Source: Actinomyces sp.
GTDB lineage: Bacteria; Actinomycetota; Actinomycetes; Actinomycetales; Actinomycetaceae
Reading direction: 5' to 3'
Assembly (NCBI RefSeq): GCF_030524025.1
Contig: NZ_JAUNHI010000013.1
Location: 1-62,914, forward strand
DNA: 62,914 nt
Shown here: positions 17,458 to 26,497 of the stretch, in pieces
Layout: each line of letters starts with the position of its first letter
Numbering within the stretch: the stretch's first letter is position 1
Notes under the pieces: model-generated
What the model saw: only the letters and a program-made list of their open reading frames with translations
The model's database searches: none
What the model was told of the DNA's origin: nothing
Position numbers and translations under genes: made by a program

Positions 17458-19932
17458 TCAGCCGATGCCCGCCACCGGGGCGGACAGGGGGGAACCGGAG
17501 GCGTCCCGGCGCTCATCGCTCTGGGGCAGTGTGACGGCTTGGCCCCCGCGGTCGACCGCGCGGGCCGGCCCCACACCGACCCAGGCCAGGACCAGCTGGT
17601 CCTCGCCCCGCAGGAAGCGCTGGGCGCGCACGCCCCCCGTGGCGCGCCCCTTGGCGGGGTAGCGGTCCAGGGGCGTGACCTTGACGCTGCCCGAGTCCAT
17701 CCCCGGCAGCGCGCCGGCAGCGTCGGCGATGGTAACGACCACCGCCTCGGAGAGCAGTTCGGCGGGCACGGCGGCACCGGCGATGACACGTGCGCCCTCA
17801 CGCAGCGAGATGCCCGCCATCCCCCCGGCCGCACGGCCCTGGGGACGGACCCGCGAGGCCTCGAAGCGCAGGAGCTGGGCGTCGGAGGCGACCATGACGA
17901 GCACGTCAGTGTCGATGGCCGTCCCGGCGAACACGACGCGGTCGCCCTCGGCCAGCGAGATGACGTCCCAGGCCTCACCGTTCTTCGGCTCGTCACCGGG
18001 CTTGACCCGCTTGACGACCCCGGAGGCCGTTATGAGCACCACCGGGGTGTCCGTGGCCAGGGGGACAAGTCCGACAACCGTCTCCCCGGGCTCGAGATCG
18101 ACCAGGAGCCGTGCGGGCTGCCCGCCGGCCAGCGACGGGGCCCCCTCCGGGCGCGGGATCTCCGGGGTGGCGACCACCTCGAGGCGCAGCAGCCTGCCGG
18201 CGTCGGTCACCGCACCGACCTGGCCGCGCGCCGTCGCCGCCACCTGGCTGACGAGGGCGTCGTGGCGCAGGCGCGAGCCGGTGCGCGCCACGGGCTCCGC
18301 TCCGCCGGTGCGGGCCACCAGGCCCGTGGTCGACAGCAGCACCCGGCACGGGTCGTCCGGGACGGTCAGGGGCACCTCGGACGCGCCGGTCAGCAGGGGG
18401 GTCTGCCGGCCGTCGGTCCCCACGGGCACGGCGGCCCCGGGCGCCTCGAGCAGGACGGTGCGCCGGGGGGTGCCGAACTCCTCGGCCACCGCCGCCATCT
18501 CCCGGGAGACCACGGCACGCAGGAGGCGCTCGTCCGCCAGGATCGCCTCGAGCTCCTCGATGGCCCGCGCCAGCTCGTCGCGCTCCTTCTCCAGCTCGAT
18601 GACCGAGAAGCGGGTCAGGCGCCGCAGCTGGAGCTCGAGGATGTAGGAGGCCTGCGGCTCGGTGAGGTCGAAGACCTGCATGAGCCGGGTGCGTGCCGCC
18701 GCGGCGTCGTCGGAGGAGCGCACGACCTGGATGACCTCGTCGATGTCGAGGATCGCGATGAGCAGGCCCTCGACCAGGTGCCGGCGCTCCAGGTGCCGCT
18801 CAAGGCGGTAACGGGTGCGGCGCTCGACCACGGTCAGGCGGTGGCGCACGAAGACCTCGAGCAGCTCGCGCAGCCCCAGGGTGCGCGGCTGGCCGTCGAC
18901 GAGGCACACGTTGTTGATCCCGAAGGAGTCCTCCAGCGGCGTGTGCTTGTAGAGCTGGGCCAGGACCGCCTCGGGGTTGTAGCCGTTCTTGACGCCGATG
19001 ACCAGGCGGGTCCCGTGCCGGCGGTCCGTGAGGTCGGCGACGTCGGTGACGCCCTGGAGCTTCTTGGCCGACACCGCCTCCTTGATGCGGGCGATCACCT
19101 TCTCGGGCCCGACGAGGTAGGGCAGCTCGGTGACGACGATGCCCTTCTTGCGCGGGGTGATGTTCTCCACCCGCGCGGTGGCCCGGGTCAGGAACTTGCC
19201 CCGACCGGTGCGGTATGCCTCACGGATCCCCTCCAGTCCCACGATCATCCCGCCGGCGGGCAGGTCGGGGCCGGGCACGAAGGCCATGAGGTCGGCCAGC
19301 GTGGCCTCCGGGTGGTCGATGAGATGGCGCGCCGCCCCGACGACCTCGACGAGGTTGTGGGGCGGCATGTTCGTGGCCATGCCCACCGCGATCCCCGAGG
19401 CGCCGTTGACCAGGAGGTTGGGCAGGGCCGCCGGAAGCACGTCGGGCTCGGTGAGCGTGTAGTCGTAGGTGGGGGAGAAGTCGACCGTCTCCTCGTCGAT
19501 GTCGGCCGTCAGCGCCAGGGCCGGCGGGGCCAGGCGGGCCTCGGTGTAACGAGGCGCGGCCGGGCCGTCGTCCAGGGAGCCGAAGTTGCCGTGCCCGTCG
19601 ATGAGCGGCAGCCGCATCGTGAAGGGCTGGGCCAGGCGCACCAGCGCCTCGTAGATGGCGACGTCCCCATGGGGATGGAGACGGCCCATGACATCGCCCA
19701 CAACCCGCGAGGACTTGACGTGGGGCCGGTCGGGCCGCAGACCCATGCGGTCCATCTGGAACAGGATGCGCCGCTGGACGGGCTTGAGGCCGTCGCGTGC
19801 GTCGGGCAGGGCACGGGCGTAGATGACGGAGTAGGCGTACTCCAGGAAGGAGGAGCGCATCTCCGTGGGCAGGTCCAGGTCGACGATGTGGTCATCGACG
19901 GGGGGAGGCGTCTGCGTGGCGGACTTCGGCAT
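17458..19932 (-). CDS. parC: Type IIA DNA topoisomerase subunit A (topoisomerase IV/gyrase A-like)
   Basis: 824 residues. DNA cleavage/religation subunit. The N-terminal breakage-reunion domain has [34 protein letters not shown] and the active-site tyrosine in [15 protein letters not shown]. Middle: [20 protein letters not shown]. The C-terminal beta-propeller follows ([54 protein letters not shown]). In the quinolone-determining region the sequence is [20 protein letters not shown], so the residue equivalent to E. coli GyrA Ser83 is Val and Asp87 is Glu. The ATG at 19932 is taken as start ([20 protein letters not shown]); no clear ribosome site is seen and a 35-residue upstream extension is possible but unlikely. 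Confidence 0.93.
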   Translation of the reverse strand: MPKSATQTPPPVDDHIVDLDLPTEMRSSFLEYAYSVIYARALPDARDGLKPVQRRILFQMDRMGLRPDRPHVKSSRVVGDVMGRLHPHGDVAIYEALVRLAQPFTMRLPLIDGHGNFGSLDDGPAAPRYTEARLAPPALALTADIDEETVDFSPTYDYTLTEPDVLPAALPNLLVNGASGIAVGMATNMPPHNLVEVVGAARHLIDHPEATLADLMAFVPGPDLPAGGMIVGLEGIREAYRTGRGKFLTRATARVENITPRKKGIVVTELPYLVGPEKVIARIKEAVSAKKLQGVTDVADLTDRRHGTRLVIGVKNGYNPEAVLAQLYKHTPLEDSFGINNVCLVDGQPRTLGLRELLEVFVRHRLTVVERRTRYRLERHLERRHLVEGLLIAILDIDEVIQVVRSSDDAAAARTRLMQVFDLTEPQASYILELQLRRLTRFSVIELEKERDELARAIEELEAILADERLLRAVVSREMAAVAEEFGTPRRTVLLEAPGAAVPVGTDGRQTPLLTGASEVPLTVPDDPCRVLLSTTGLVARTGGAEPVARTGSRLRHDALVSQVAATARGQVGAVTDAGRLLRLEVVATPEIPRPEGAPSLAGGQPARLLVDLEPGETVVGLVPLATDTPVVLITASGVVKRVKPGDEPKNGEAWDVISLAEGDRVVFAGTAIDTDVLVMVASDAQLLRFEASRVRPQGRAAGGMAGISLREGARVIAGAAVPAELLSEAVVVTIADAAGALPGMDSGSVKVTPLDRYPAKGRATGGVRAQRFLRGEDQLVLAWVGVGPARAVDRGGQAVTLPQSDERRDASGSPLSAPVAGIG

Positions 19933-20045
19933 GGGGGCATTGTCACCACAGGCGGGCAGGTTCGACGAGGCGACACCCGGTCGGCCCCGGCCCCGGCCCC
20001 GTTGCGGGCGGGACGGTGTCACAGGCCGGTGGCACAATGAGGCCC

Positions 20046-20624
20046 ATGACTCCGACGGACCCGATCGACCGCGGCTCCACGGGCACCTTCGTCGACGCTG
20101 TGGCCCGAGCCGGCTACTACCCAGAGCTCGTCCTGGGGACCCTCGACGTGGCGCTGGCCGGGGAGGAGGTCCTGGTCGACCTCGTCCAGGCCGAGACGAC
20201 CTTCGACGACGCCGTGCACCGCCACCTCACCGTCATGGCGCTGACCGCCACCCGCCTCATCATCGTCCATGTCGACGACCTGCCCCGCGAGGACGGGCGC
20301 CCCGGTGCGGTGGCCACGAGCGAGGCGGTGCCGGTGTCCCGGATCGCCTCGGTGGCGCTGACCCGCGGGGTGGTCGAGCCCGCTGCCGCGGGCGGCCGCC
20401 TGGCCGAGATGACGATCGCCGTGTCCTGGGGGTCGGTGCGCCGCCTGGACCTCGAGCCGACGGCCTGCGCCGACCCGACCTGCCAGGCCGACCACGGCCT
20501 GAGCGGGGTGTCGATGCCCGACGACGTCGTCGTGCGGGTGTCGGCCGGGGTGGAGGGCGATGAGGCCCTGGCCCGTGCCGAGGCCTTCGCCCGGGCCCTG
20601 TCCGCGGCGACCGCGCGCCCATGA
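20046..20624 (+). CDS. DUF5998 family protein
   Basis: 192 residues, soluble. Recognised as the actinobacterial DUF5998 family from GTFVDAVARAGYYPELVLGT and LDVALAGEEVLVDLVQAETT near the N-terminus, TFDDAVHRHLTVMALTATRL in the middle, and the Cys-containing ACADPTCQADHG toward the end. No function is known to me. The start ATG overlaps no other gene and is divergent from the topoisomerase A gene, with 113 bp between them for promoters. Its stop overlaps the next ATG (ATGA), so it is translated with the phosphodiesterase gene. Confidence 0.82.
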   Translation: MTPTDPIDRGSTGTFVDAVARAGYYPELVLGTLDVALAGEEVLVDLVQAETTFDDAVHRHLTVMALTATRLIIVHVDDLPREDGRPGAVATSEAVPVSRIASVALTRGVVEPAAAGGRLAEMTIAVSWGSVRRLDLEPTACADPTCQADHGLSGVSMPDDVVVRVSAGVEGDEALARAEAFARALSAATARP

Positions 20625-21892
20625 GCACCGGCACCGACACGTTTCTCCCAGGGTCCCCGGGGATCACAGGGCTCCCCGAGCTCCGGCAGGTCCTGGGGGC
20701 CGCCGCTGTCGGCGCCGGTCTGTCGCTGGCCGAGGGGCCCGCCGGGGCCCTGACCGACGCCCAGGCCAGGCTGACGGCCCGGGCCTGGGGCCTGGAGGAC
20801 CCGCCCACCGGCGCGGGAACCGTCGTCGTGCTCGTCGACGGCCTGGGGCTCGATCAGCTGCGGGAGCGTCGGGGCCACGCCCCCCGGCTGCGCAGCTGGT
20901 TGTCGCAGGCCGAGGCGGCCGGCGCCCCCGGGCCGGCGGCCGTGACCTGCTGCCCGTCGACAACAGCGGCGGCGCTGACCACTCTGGGCACCGGTGCCGG
21001 GCCGGGGCTGACCGGCATGGTCGGATACAGCATCCTCAACCCGCTGCTGGGCCGCGACCTGCCGCCCGGAACGGTGCCCTCCGGTGAGCGCAACCTGTGC
21101 CTCATCACCTGGGAGGGGCAGTCCCCCGACCCGCGCGCCTGGCAGGACGTGCCCACGATCTTCGAACGGATCGACGGGGCCCGCGGGCCCCGCCCAGCGG
21201 TGGTGTCCATCGGCCCGGCCCGCTTCGCCGGCTCGGGGCTGACCGAGGCGGGCCTGCGCGGTGCGACTCACCTGGGAATCGACCGGCTCGAGGACCGGCC
21301 GGCCGCCGCGGCCCAGGCCCTGGGCCGCGGCACGCCGCTGGTCTACCTCTACGTCGGCGAGCTCGACCACACCGGGCACGCCCAGGGCTGGCGCTCGGCG
21401 CCCTGGCTCGTCCAGCTCGAACGGCTCGATGCCGCCATGACCGATCTCCTCCGCCGGGTCCCGCGCGGCACCCGGGTGGTGCTCACCGCCGACCACGGCA
21501 TGGTCGACACCGATGAGTCCCGGCGCATCGACCTCACCGCCCACCCGGCGCTCCTGCGCGACGTCGTCGCCGTGGCCGGCGAGCCCCGGTTCACCCAGCT
21601 CCATGTGCCCGGCTCGGACCCGGACACCGCCCGCGAGGTCGCCCACCGGTGGCGCGAGGAGCTGGGGGAGCGCGCCCTGTGGATCGGCACCCGGGACCAG
21701 GCACCCGAGCTTGTCGGGCCGCTGGGTCCGCGCGCCCGCGCCGTCCTGGGAGACGTGCTCGTGGCCATGGCCGGACGGTGGGTCGTCCTCGACCCGCGGG
21801 TGCACTCGCCAGGAGCCATCGCCATGCCCGGCGTGCACGGCTCGGCGACCAGGGCCGAGATGACAGTCCCCCTGCTCCTGGCCGAGGCCTGA
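20621..21892 (+). CDS. Alkaline-phosphatase-superfamily nucleotide pyrophosphatase/phosphodiesterase
   Basis: 423 residues. Type I phosphodiesterase/nucleotide pyrophosphatase fold. Metal and nucleophile motifs: VVLVDGLGLDQL (first Asp), TCCPSTTAAALTTLGTGAGP (nucleophile Thr/Ser region), YLYVGELDHTGHAQGW (Asp/His pair) and VVLTADHGMVDT, then PGVHGSATRAEMTVPLLLAE. Expected to hydrolyse phosphodiester or pyrophosphate bonds; the natural substrate is unknown. No signal peptide or membrane helix, so probably cytoplasmic. Overlaps DUF5998 by 4 bp, and this pair is conserved together in actinobacteria as far as I recall. Confidence 0.88.
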   Translation: MSTGTDTFLPGSPGITGLPELRQVLGAAAVGAGLSLAEGPAGALTDAQARLTARAWGLEDPPTGAGTVVVLVDGLGLDQLRERRGHAPRLRSWLSQAEAAGAPGPAAVTCCPSTTAAALTTLGTGAGPGLTGMVGYSILNPLLGRDLPPGTVPSGERNLCLITWEGQSPDPRAWQDVPTIFERIDGARGPRPAVVSIGPARFAGSGLTEAGLRGATHLGIDRLEDRPAAAAQALGRGTPLVYLYVGELDHTGHAQGWRSAPWLVQLERLDAAMTDLLRRVPRGTRVVLTADHGMVDTDESRRIDLTAHPALLRDVVAVAGEPRFTQLHVPGSDPDTAREVAHRWREELGERALWIGTRDQAPELVGPLGPRARAVLGDVLVAMAGRWVVLDPRVHSPGAIAMPGVHGSATRAEMTVPLLLAEA

Positions 21893-21952
21893 CCCCCCCG
21901 CGCCACTCGCCCAGACGGCACTGACCGCGCTGAGCTGCGGACGCGCGGCCCG

Positions 21953-23053
21953 CTACTCGGGCTTGGCCCCGAAGACGATCTCATCCCAGGAGGGCACCGA
22001 GCGCCGCGACTGGCGCCGGCTCCTGCGGGCCGGGGCGTCGGGCATCTGCGGCAGGGCCTCCTGGGTGGGGACCTCGGGCACCTCCTCGGTGCGCGCGTCG
22101 GGCTCGGAGGGCGGACGCTCCTGACCGGGGGAGTGCGGCAGCCTGGTGCCGGCCGGGTGGTTGGCCGACAGCGCACGCCTCCGGTCGGTCATCGACACGA
22201 CCTCGGCGCTCCCCGGCTCCGGGGCGCCTGGTTCCGCAGGGGCCTGCCCGTCCTCGGAGGGCTCGGGCGGATCCACCTCGAGCCGGCGGCCGCGGTTGGA
22301 GGCGAGGTCAGCCAGCAGCGCGTCGGTCGGGTCCTCGGCGGCGCCCACCAGCCCCCCGCTCGGCCCCGGGCCCCCGGCACCTGTCTGCGGGACCGGCTCC
22401 TCGCCGACGCGGGCGGAGCCGGGCGACGATCCGGAGACGGCTCCTGAGGCCGTGGAGTCCTGGTCGAAGACCGCCGGGCGCCGCGAGGCGGCCGCCTCGG
22501 TCAGCCACCTCGCCTCGTCGTCGAGGGCCGTGACTGACTTCGCGGTCAGGTCGAGCTCCCAACGGGCGTGCTTGACCTGCGCCCCCTGGATGAAGGCCAA
22601 CGTCACCTGCCAGGGGCTGCGCCCCTCGCGCAGGGCGTCCCACTCCAGGCTCGAAGGCTCCACGCCCCGCGTGGCCAGCCGGTCGACGACTAGCTCGCCC
22701 AGGACCGGCGAGTCGGACTCCCAGCCGATCCGGCACGCCTGGGCCTGGCCCACCGCCCAGCTCCGCTCGGCCAGCACTGGGCCCTCGAAACGCCGCACAT
22801 GGTCGACGCGCAGGCCGGTCGTGGCGGCGACCTCCTCGGCGCTGGCCCCCGCCCGCATGAGCGCCTGGAGGTCGCGGGGCCGGACCGTCGAGCCCGGGGC
22901 GGGGACCTCGGGGGCGTGCACAAGGGCCGAGGGGCGCGCCCGCCGCACGGCGGCCCGCAGGGCATCGTCCACGATGATGCTGTAACGCTCCCCCTGGGCG
23001 TCGGTCATGACGACCACGTCGCCGTTGGCTCCCAGCAGCTCGAGCTCGATCAT
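21953..23053 (-). CDS. sepH: Septation protein SepH
   Basis: 366 residues. The N-terminal DUF3071 domain starts MIELELLGANGDVVVMTDAQ, then GERYSIIVDDALRAAVRRAR. It contains a helix-turn-helix-like LQALMRAGASAEEVAATTGL, VDHVRRFEGPVLAERSWAVG, and WQVTLAFIQGAQVKHARWEL. The C-terminal half is low-complexity Pro/Glu/Ser-rich and ends with the conserved SRRSVPSWDEIVFGAKPE. SepH binds FtsZ and promotes Z-ring assembly in Streptomyces and mycobacteria, so the same role is expected here. The ATG at 23053 has an AGGAGG site; the much longer frame upstream is a shadow. Confidence 0.92.
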   Translation of the reverse strand: MIELELLGANGDVVVMTDAQGERYSIIVDDALRAAVRRARPSALVHAPEVPAPGSTVRPRDLQALMRAGASAEEVAATTGLRVDHVRRFEGPVLAERSWAVGQAQACRIGWESDSPVLGELVVDRLATRGVEPSSLEWDALREGRSPWQVTLAFIQGAQVKHARWELDLTAKSVTALDDEARWLTEAAASRRPAVFDQDSTASGAVSGSSPGSARVGEEPVPQTGAGGPGPSGGLVGAAEDPTDALLADLASNRGRRLEVDPPEPSEDGQAPAEPGAPEPGSAEVVSMTDRRRALSANHPAGTRLPHSPGQERPPSEPDARTEEVPEVPTQEALPQMPDAPARRSRRQSRRSVPSWDEIVFGAKPE

Positions 23054-23443
23054 GGGCGTGGGCCTCCTAACAGTCCTTCGGACATGCCTCAGCGTGCCAC
23101 CTTCCAGGCCCTGCGGCGGGGAGGCCGGTCGGTGTGCCATGCGGGTGTGAGGCTGTTCGCGGGGCCGGATGCGCCGCCCGCAACCGTGCTGACCTGTGCT
23201 GACCTGTGCCGACCGGCGGTGTTGGGGCTCGTCGGCACCGGCCGGCCAAGCGGGCCGGGGACACGGCAGGACATGACGGCGCTCCAGGTGATTCCCCCTG
23301 CGGGATCGCGGTGCTATTGTGCGCGTGCCCTGCTCGGCCGGGGCGGTCCACGGTGCGCTGTGTGCTGTGGGCGGCCCCCGCGGCGCCCCTGCGCCGCCGG
23401 GGAGCCCCACCGAGAGCCGTCGACGAGAGAGAGTGACGAGGCC
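23054..23443. promoter_or_regulatory. Divergent intergenic region between sepH and DUF4193
   Basis: 390 bp without a supported gene, between two divergent genes, so it should hold both promoters. A tandem decamer lies at 23187-23216: TGCTGACCTG twice, then TGCCGACCGG, which matches at 8 of 10 bases. Units spaced by about one helical turn can be a cooperative regulator site. A possible extended -10 (TGCTATTGT) lies at about 23311-23319, some 125 bp before DUF4193. No riboswitch or terminator fold was recognised. Confidence 0.4.
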
Positions 23444-23749
23444 ATGGCGACCGACTACGACGCCCCGCGCAAGAACGATGACGAGCCCGAGGCCGATTCG
23501 ATCGAGGAGCTGACCGCACGGCAGAAGGACCAGTCCTCCGAGGCCATCGAGGAGGATGAGAACGAGGTCGCCGAGGGCTTCGAGCTGCCCGGCGCGGACC
23601 TGTCCCGTGAGGAGCTGAGCGTCCACGTCGTCCCGCAGCTCGAGGACGAGTTCACCTGCTCCGAGTGCTTCCTGGTCCACCACCGGGGCTCGCTGGCCTA
23701 CATTGACGACGCCACCGGACTGCCGGTGTGCACTGACTGCGCGGGCTGA
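23444..23749 (+). CDS. DUF4193 family protein
   Basis: 101 residues, very acidic. The N-terminus is MATDYDAPRKNDDEPEADSI; the middle is a Glu/Asp-rich segment; the C-terminus has two CxxC pairs, FTCSECFLVHHRG and PVCTDCAG, a zinc-ribbon-like end. This is a conserved actinobacterial family of unknown function, usually located near dut and DUF3710. A GA-rich stretch (GAGAGAGTGACGAG) upstream serves as a weak ribosome site. The small size, high acidity and upstream spacer suggest a single-gene transcript. Confidence 0.9.
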   Translation: MATDYDAPRKNDDEPEADSIEELTARQKDQSSEAIEEDENEVAEGFELPGADLSREELSVHVVPQLEDEFTCSECFLVHHRGSLAYIDDATGLPVCTDCAG

Positions 23750-23820
23750 CCGCGACCCCTCGGCCCGGACCGAACACACGCTCCGGGACCGGTTCCCGCC
23801 ACGACCCACAGGAGGCCACC

Positions 23821-24528
23821 ATGGGACTGTTCTCCCGGAGACGACCCGACGACGCCGCGTCGGCCGAGGACGGTTCGCCTGACGGCGCCGAGCCCGACTC
23901 CTCCGACCAGGAGGCCACCGGCGGCCCGTGGGACAGCGCCACGGCCCCCGCCGACAGTGAGGGAACCGTGCGGGTGGACCTGGGCTCACTGCGGGTGCCG
24001 GCCGTCGACGGCATGCAGATCCGCCTGGAGAGCCCCGGCGCCGGGACGGAGGCGGGAGCCGTCGTCCTGGTCCTGGGCGGGTCGAGCCTGGAGCTGCGCG
24101 CCTTCGCGGCACCCCGCTCAGCGGGCATCTGGGAGGAGTTGCGCGAGGACATCACCGCCGAGCTGACCCGCACGCGTGCCTCCCACAAGGTCCTCACCGG
24201 CCCCCACGGCCCCGAGATCCTCGCCCAGGTCCCGGTGCGCGGTCCGGACGGTCACGACTCGACGGTGGCCGTCCGGTTCATCGGCGTCGACGGGCCCCGC
24301 TGGTTCCTGCGCGGCGTCCTGCAGGGCCGCGCCGCCACCGACGAGACGGCCTCCCGCGCCCTGCGCGAGGTCCTTGCCGGTGTCGTCGTCGTGCGCGACG
24401 GCGCCGCCCGCCCCCCGCGGGAGATTCTGCCCCTGCACCCCCCGGGCGCCGGGGCCGTCCCGGAGGCCGAGGACCTGCCGGGCCTGGACCCGCTCGCCCC
24501 GGGCCCCACGATCGCCGAGGTGCGTTGA
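23821..24528 (+). CDS. DUF3710 family protein
   Basis: 235 residues. The conserved core is RVDLGSLRVPAVDGMQIRLE, LELRAFAAPRSAGIWEELRE and DITAELTRTRASHKVLTGPH, then GPRWFLRGVLQGRAATDETA and REILPLHPP. The N-terminus (MGLFSRRRPDDA) is basic and then acidic low-complexity. An AGGAGG site lies 5 bp before the ATG. It is the first of a tight run with the OB-fold and DUF3159 genes. The dut gene that normally precedes it in actinobacteria is not here; only 71 bp separate it from DUF4193. Function unknown. Confidence 0.9.
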   Translation: MGLFSRRRPDDAASAEDGSPDGAEPDSSDQEATGGPWDSATAPADSEGTVRVDLGSLRVPAVDGMQIRLESPGAGTEAGAVVLVLGGSSLELRAFAAPRSAGIWEELREDITAELTRTRASHKVLTGPHGPEILAQVPVRGPDGHDSTVAVRFIGVDGPRWFLRGVLQGRAATDETASRALREVLAGVVVVRDGAARPPREILPLHPPGAGAVPEAEDLPGLDPLAPGPTIAEVR

Positions 24529-24530
24529 CC

Positions 24531-24914
24531 ATGGCGCCGCGCCCGGGATGGCTGCGGCGTCTGGCCGAGCATGTGGGCGCCGACCGTGAGCAGATCGACG
24601 CCGATGACACCGCTCGGTCCCTCAGCGCGCTGCGCGGCCTGACCACCCCCCTCGCCGGGCTCCCGGCGCGCGAGCGCGTCCGCGTCGGCGGGGTGCTGCG
24701 CGCGGTCACCTACCCGCCGGCCGCCCTCAAACCGGTGCTCGTCGGCCAGCTCTTCGACGGCACAGGGTCGGTGGACCTCGTGTGGCTGGGGCGGCGCTCG
24801 ATCGCGGGCATCGCTCCGGGCACCCGGCTCATGGTCGAGGGCACCGTGGTGGCCGGACGCGCCCGTTCCGTCATCTACAACCCCTCCTACGAGATCCTGG
24901 GCAGGGGCAGGTGA
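24531..24914 (+). CDS. OB-fold nucleic-acid-binding domain protein
   Basis: 127 residues. After an N-terminal helix (WLRRLAEHVGADREQID) comes an OB-fold: RERVRVGGVLRAVTYPP, VLVGQLFDGTGSVDLVWLG, RRSIAGIAPGTRLMVEGTVV and YNPSYEIL. This is the short OB protein found between DUF3710 and DUF3159 in actinobacteria (the Rv2694c type). It may bind nucleic acid; that is inferred from the fold. The ATG at 24531 fits a GAGG site 10 bp upstream; a TTG at 24525 overlapping the DUF3710 stop is the alternative. Confidence 0.85.
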   Translation: MAPRPGWLRRLAEHVGADREQIDADDTARSLSALRGLTTPLAGLPARERVRVGGVLRAVTYPPAALKPVLVGQLFDGTGSVDLVWLGRRSIAGIAPGTRLMVEGTVVAGRARSVIYNPSYEILGRGR

Positions 24915-25708
24915 GCGGGTCGACCGGCCAAGGGCGCGGTGGTGGCCGGACGCGCACGGGGCGCAACCCCCATGGCCGGGGGCTGCAGGCAGTGGGCGGC
25001 GAGAGCTTCGACGCCTCCGCGGCCGTCGGCGGATGGCGCGGCGTCCTGGAGTCGGCCGCCCCCACCGTCGTCTTCGTCACGATCCTGGCCCTGCGGCCGG
25101 AGGCGCTCGTCCTGGCCCTGGGGGCCTCGCTCGTGGTCAGCACCGCCTTCCTCGTGGCCCGCGTGGTCGCGGGCCAGCCCCTCACCCAGGTCCTGGGCGG
25201 GGCGGTCCTGGCGCTCATCAGCGCCGCCTGGGCCTGGCGCACCGGCCGCGCCTCGAACTTCTACGCCACCGGGCTGCTCATCAACGCCGTCATGCTCGCC
25301 GTGACAGCCGGTTCCCTGGCGCTGCGCCGGCCGCTGGTGGGCATCTTCATCGAGCTGTGGCGCACGGCCTCGACGGCCGACACCGGGAAGGAGGAGGCGG
25401 AGGGCTCCCCGCAGGGCGAGCGCGCCGCGCCGGGGGAGCACGCCTCCTGGCGGACCGACCCTGCCCTGGCCTCCGTCCGGCGCCGCTACGCCGTGGCCAC
25501 CACGGTGCTGTCCGGGATGTTCGCCCTGCGCCTGGTCGTCGAGGTTCCGCTCTACCTCATGGGCGAACCCGCCCTCGGTGCGCTGGGGGTGGCCAGGATC
25601 GTCCTGGGGGTGCCCTTGTATGCCTTGACGCTGTGGTTCGTGTGGCGCATCGCGCGCCCCGGCACCGACCAGGGCCGGGGCCGAGGCCGTACGGAACCGG
25701 CTCACTGA
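24911..25708 (+). CDS. DUF3159 family membrane protein
   Basis: 265 residues. Five or six hydrophobic segments: PTVVFVTILALRPEALVLAL, VVSTAFLVARVVAG, LTQVLGGAVLALISAAWAW, GLLINAVMLAVTAGSLALRR and a C-terminal VARIVLGVPLYALTLWFVWR, with the characteristic SNFYATGLLINA motif. DUF3159 is a conserved actinobacterial inner-membrane family of unknown function. The GTG at 24911 overlaps the OB-fold stop by 4 bp, so the pair is translationally coupled. An Arg/Gly-rich cytoplasmic tail precedes the first helix. Converges on the potassium regulator genes. Confidence 0.87.
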   Translation: MSGSTGQGRGGGRTRTGRNPHGRGLQAVGGESFDASAAVGGWRGVLESAAPTVVFVTILALRPEALVLALGASLVVSTAFLVARVVAGQPLTQVLGGAVLALISAAWAWRTGRASNFYATGLLINAVMLAVTAGSLALRRPLVGIFIELWRTASTADTGKEEAEGSPQGERAAPGEHASWRTDPALASVRRRYAVATTVLSGMFALRLVVEVPLYLMGEPALGALGVARIVLGVPLYALTLWFVWRIARPGTDQGRGRGRTEPAH

Positions 25709-25756
25709 ACCGGCCCTACCGGCCCTGCCCCGTCAGACGCCGCCCGTCCAGTGGGG

Positions 25757-26494
25757 TCAGGCGGTGTCAGCGGCGGCGGTGGTGCCGACGGCCGAGGTGG
25801 CGCTGTTCTCAACCGCCCCGGAGCCGTGGGTGCCGGAGAAGATCTCCGGCACCTCCCGCAGGGCCGACTCGCCCTCGCGAGCGGTGAGGAACACCAGCTC
25901 GTCGCCCCGCTCGAAGCGCTCGTCGCGCCCGGGCACGATCGGGCGGTCATCGCGCAGGATAGCGGCCAGGACGGTCAGCGGCGGCAGGTCGACATCCCTG
26001 ACCAGCTCCCCGATGGCAGGGGAGTCGTCGGCAAGGGTCAGCTCGTGCATGAGCGCCCCCGACTGGTGGAAGGTGAAGATCGACACGAGGGAGCCGATGC
26101 TCACCGCCTCCTCGACGAGCGCCGTCATGATCCGCGGGGTCGACACCGCCACGTCGACGCCCCAGGTCTCGTCGAAGAGCCACTCGTTCTTCGGGTTGTT
26201 GACCCGTGCCACCGTCCGCGGCACGCCGTACTCGGTCTTGACCAGCAGGGACACGACGAGGTTGGCCTTGTCGTCGCCTGTGGCCGACACGACGACGTCA
26301 CAGTCCTGGGCCCCCGCCTCGGCCAGGGAGTCGACGTCGCAGGCGTCCGCCAGCAGCCAGTCGGCCTCGGGGACCGCAGCGACGCGCATCGCGTCGGGCG
26401 AGCTGTCGACCAGGGTGATCTCGTGCCCGTGGGCGATCAGCTCACGGGCGATCGAGCGGCCCACCGAGCCGGCGCCGGCAATGAGGATCTTCAT
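25757..26494 (-). CDS. ceoC: RCK/TrkA-type potassium transport regulator (CeoC-like)
   Basis: 245 residues. RCK_N Rossmann domain: MKILIAGAGSVGRSIARELI (GxGxxG), then ITLVDSSPDAM with an acidic NAD(H)-binding residue, and VVVSATGDDKANLVVSLLVK. An RCK_C domain follows (IGELVRDVDLPPLTVLAAIL, RDDRPIVPGRDERFERGDEL). Such soluble proteins form rings that gate K+ transporters in response to nucleotides. It starts 3 bp after the stop of the sister gene, so they are cotranscribed. The pair and its neighbours match what I recall of M. tuberculosis Rv2692/Rv2691. No TrkH/KtrB-type pore is in the window. Confidence 0.88.
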   Translation of the reverse strand: MKILIAGAGSVGRSIARELIAHGHEITLVDSSPDAMRVAAVPEADWLLADACDVDSLAEAGAQDCDVVVSATGDDKANLVVSLLVKTEYGVPRTVARVNNPKNEWLFDETWGVDVAVSTPRIMTALVEEAVSIGSLVSIFTFHQSGALMHELTLADDSPAIGELVRDVDLPPLTVLAAILRDDRPIVPGRDERFERGDELVFLTAREGESALREVPEIFSGTHGSGAVENSATSAVGTTAAADTA

Positions 26495-26497
26495 GGC

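Noticed and set aside
16987-20040. 1017-codon plus-strand frame opposite topoisomerase A
   Set aside because: Low-complexity text, no motifs, overlaps a well-supported gene on the other strand in full.
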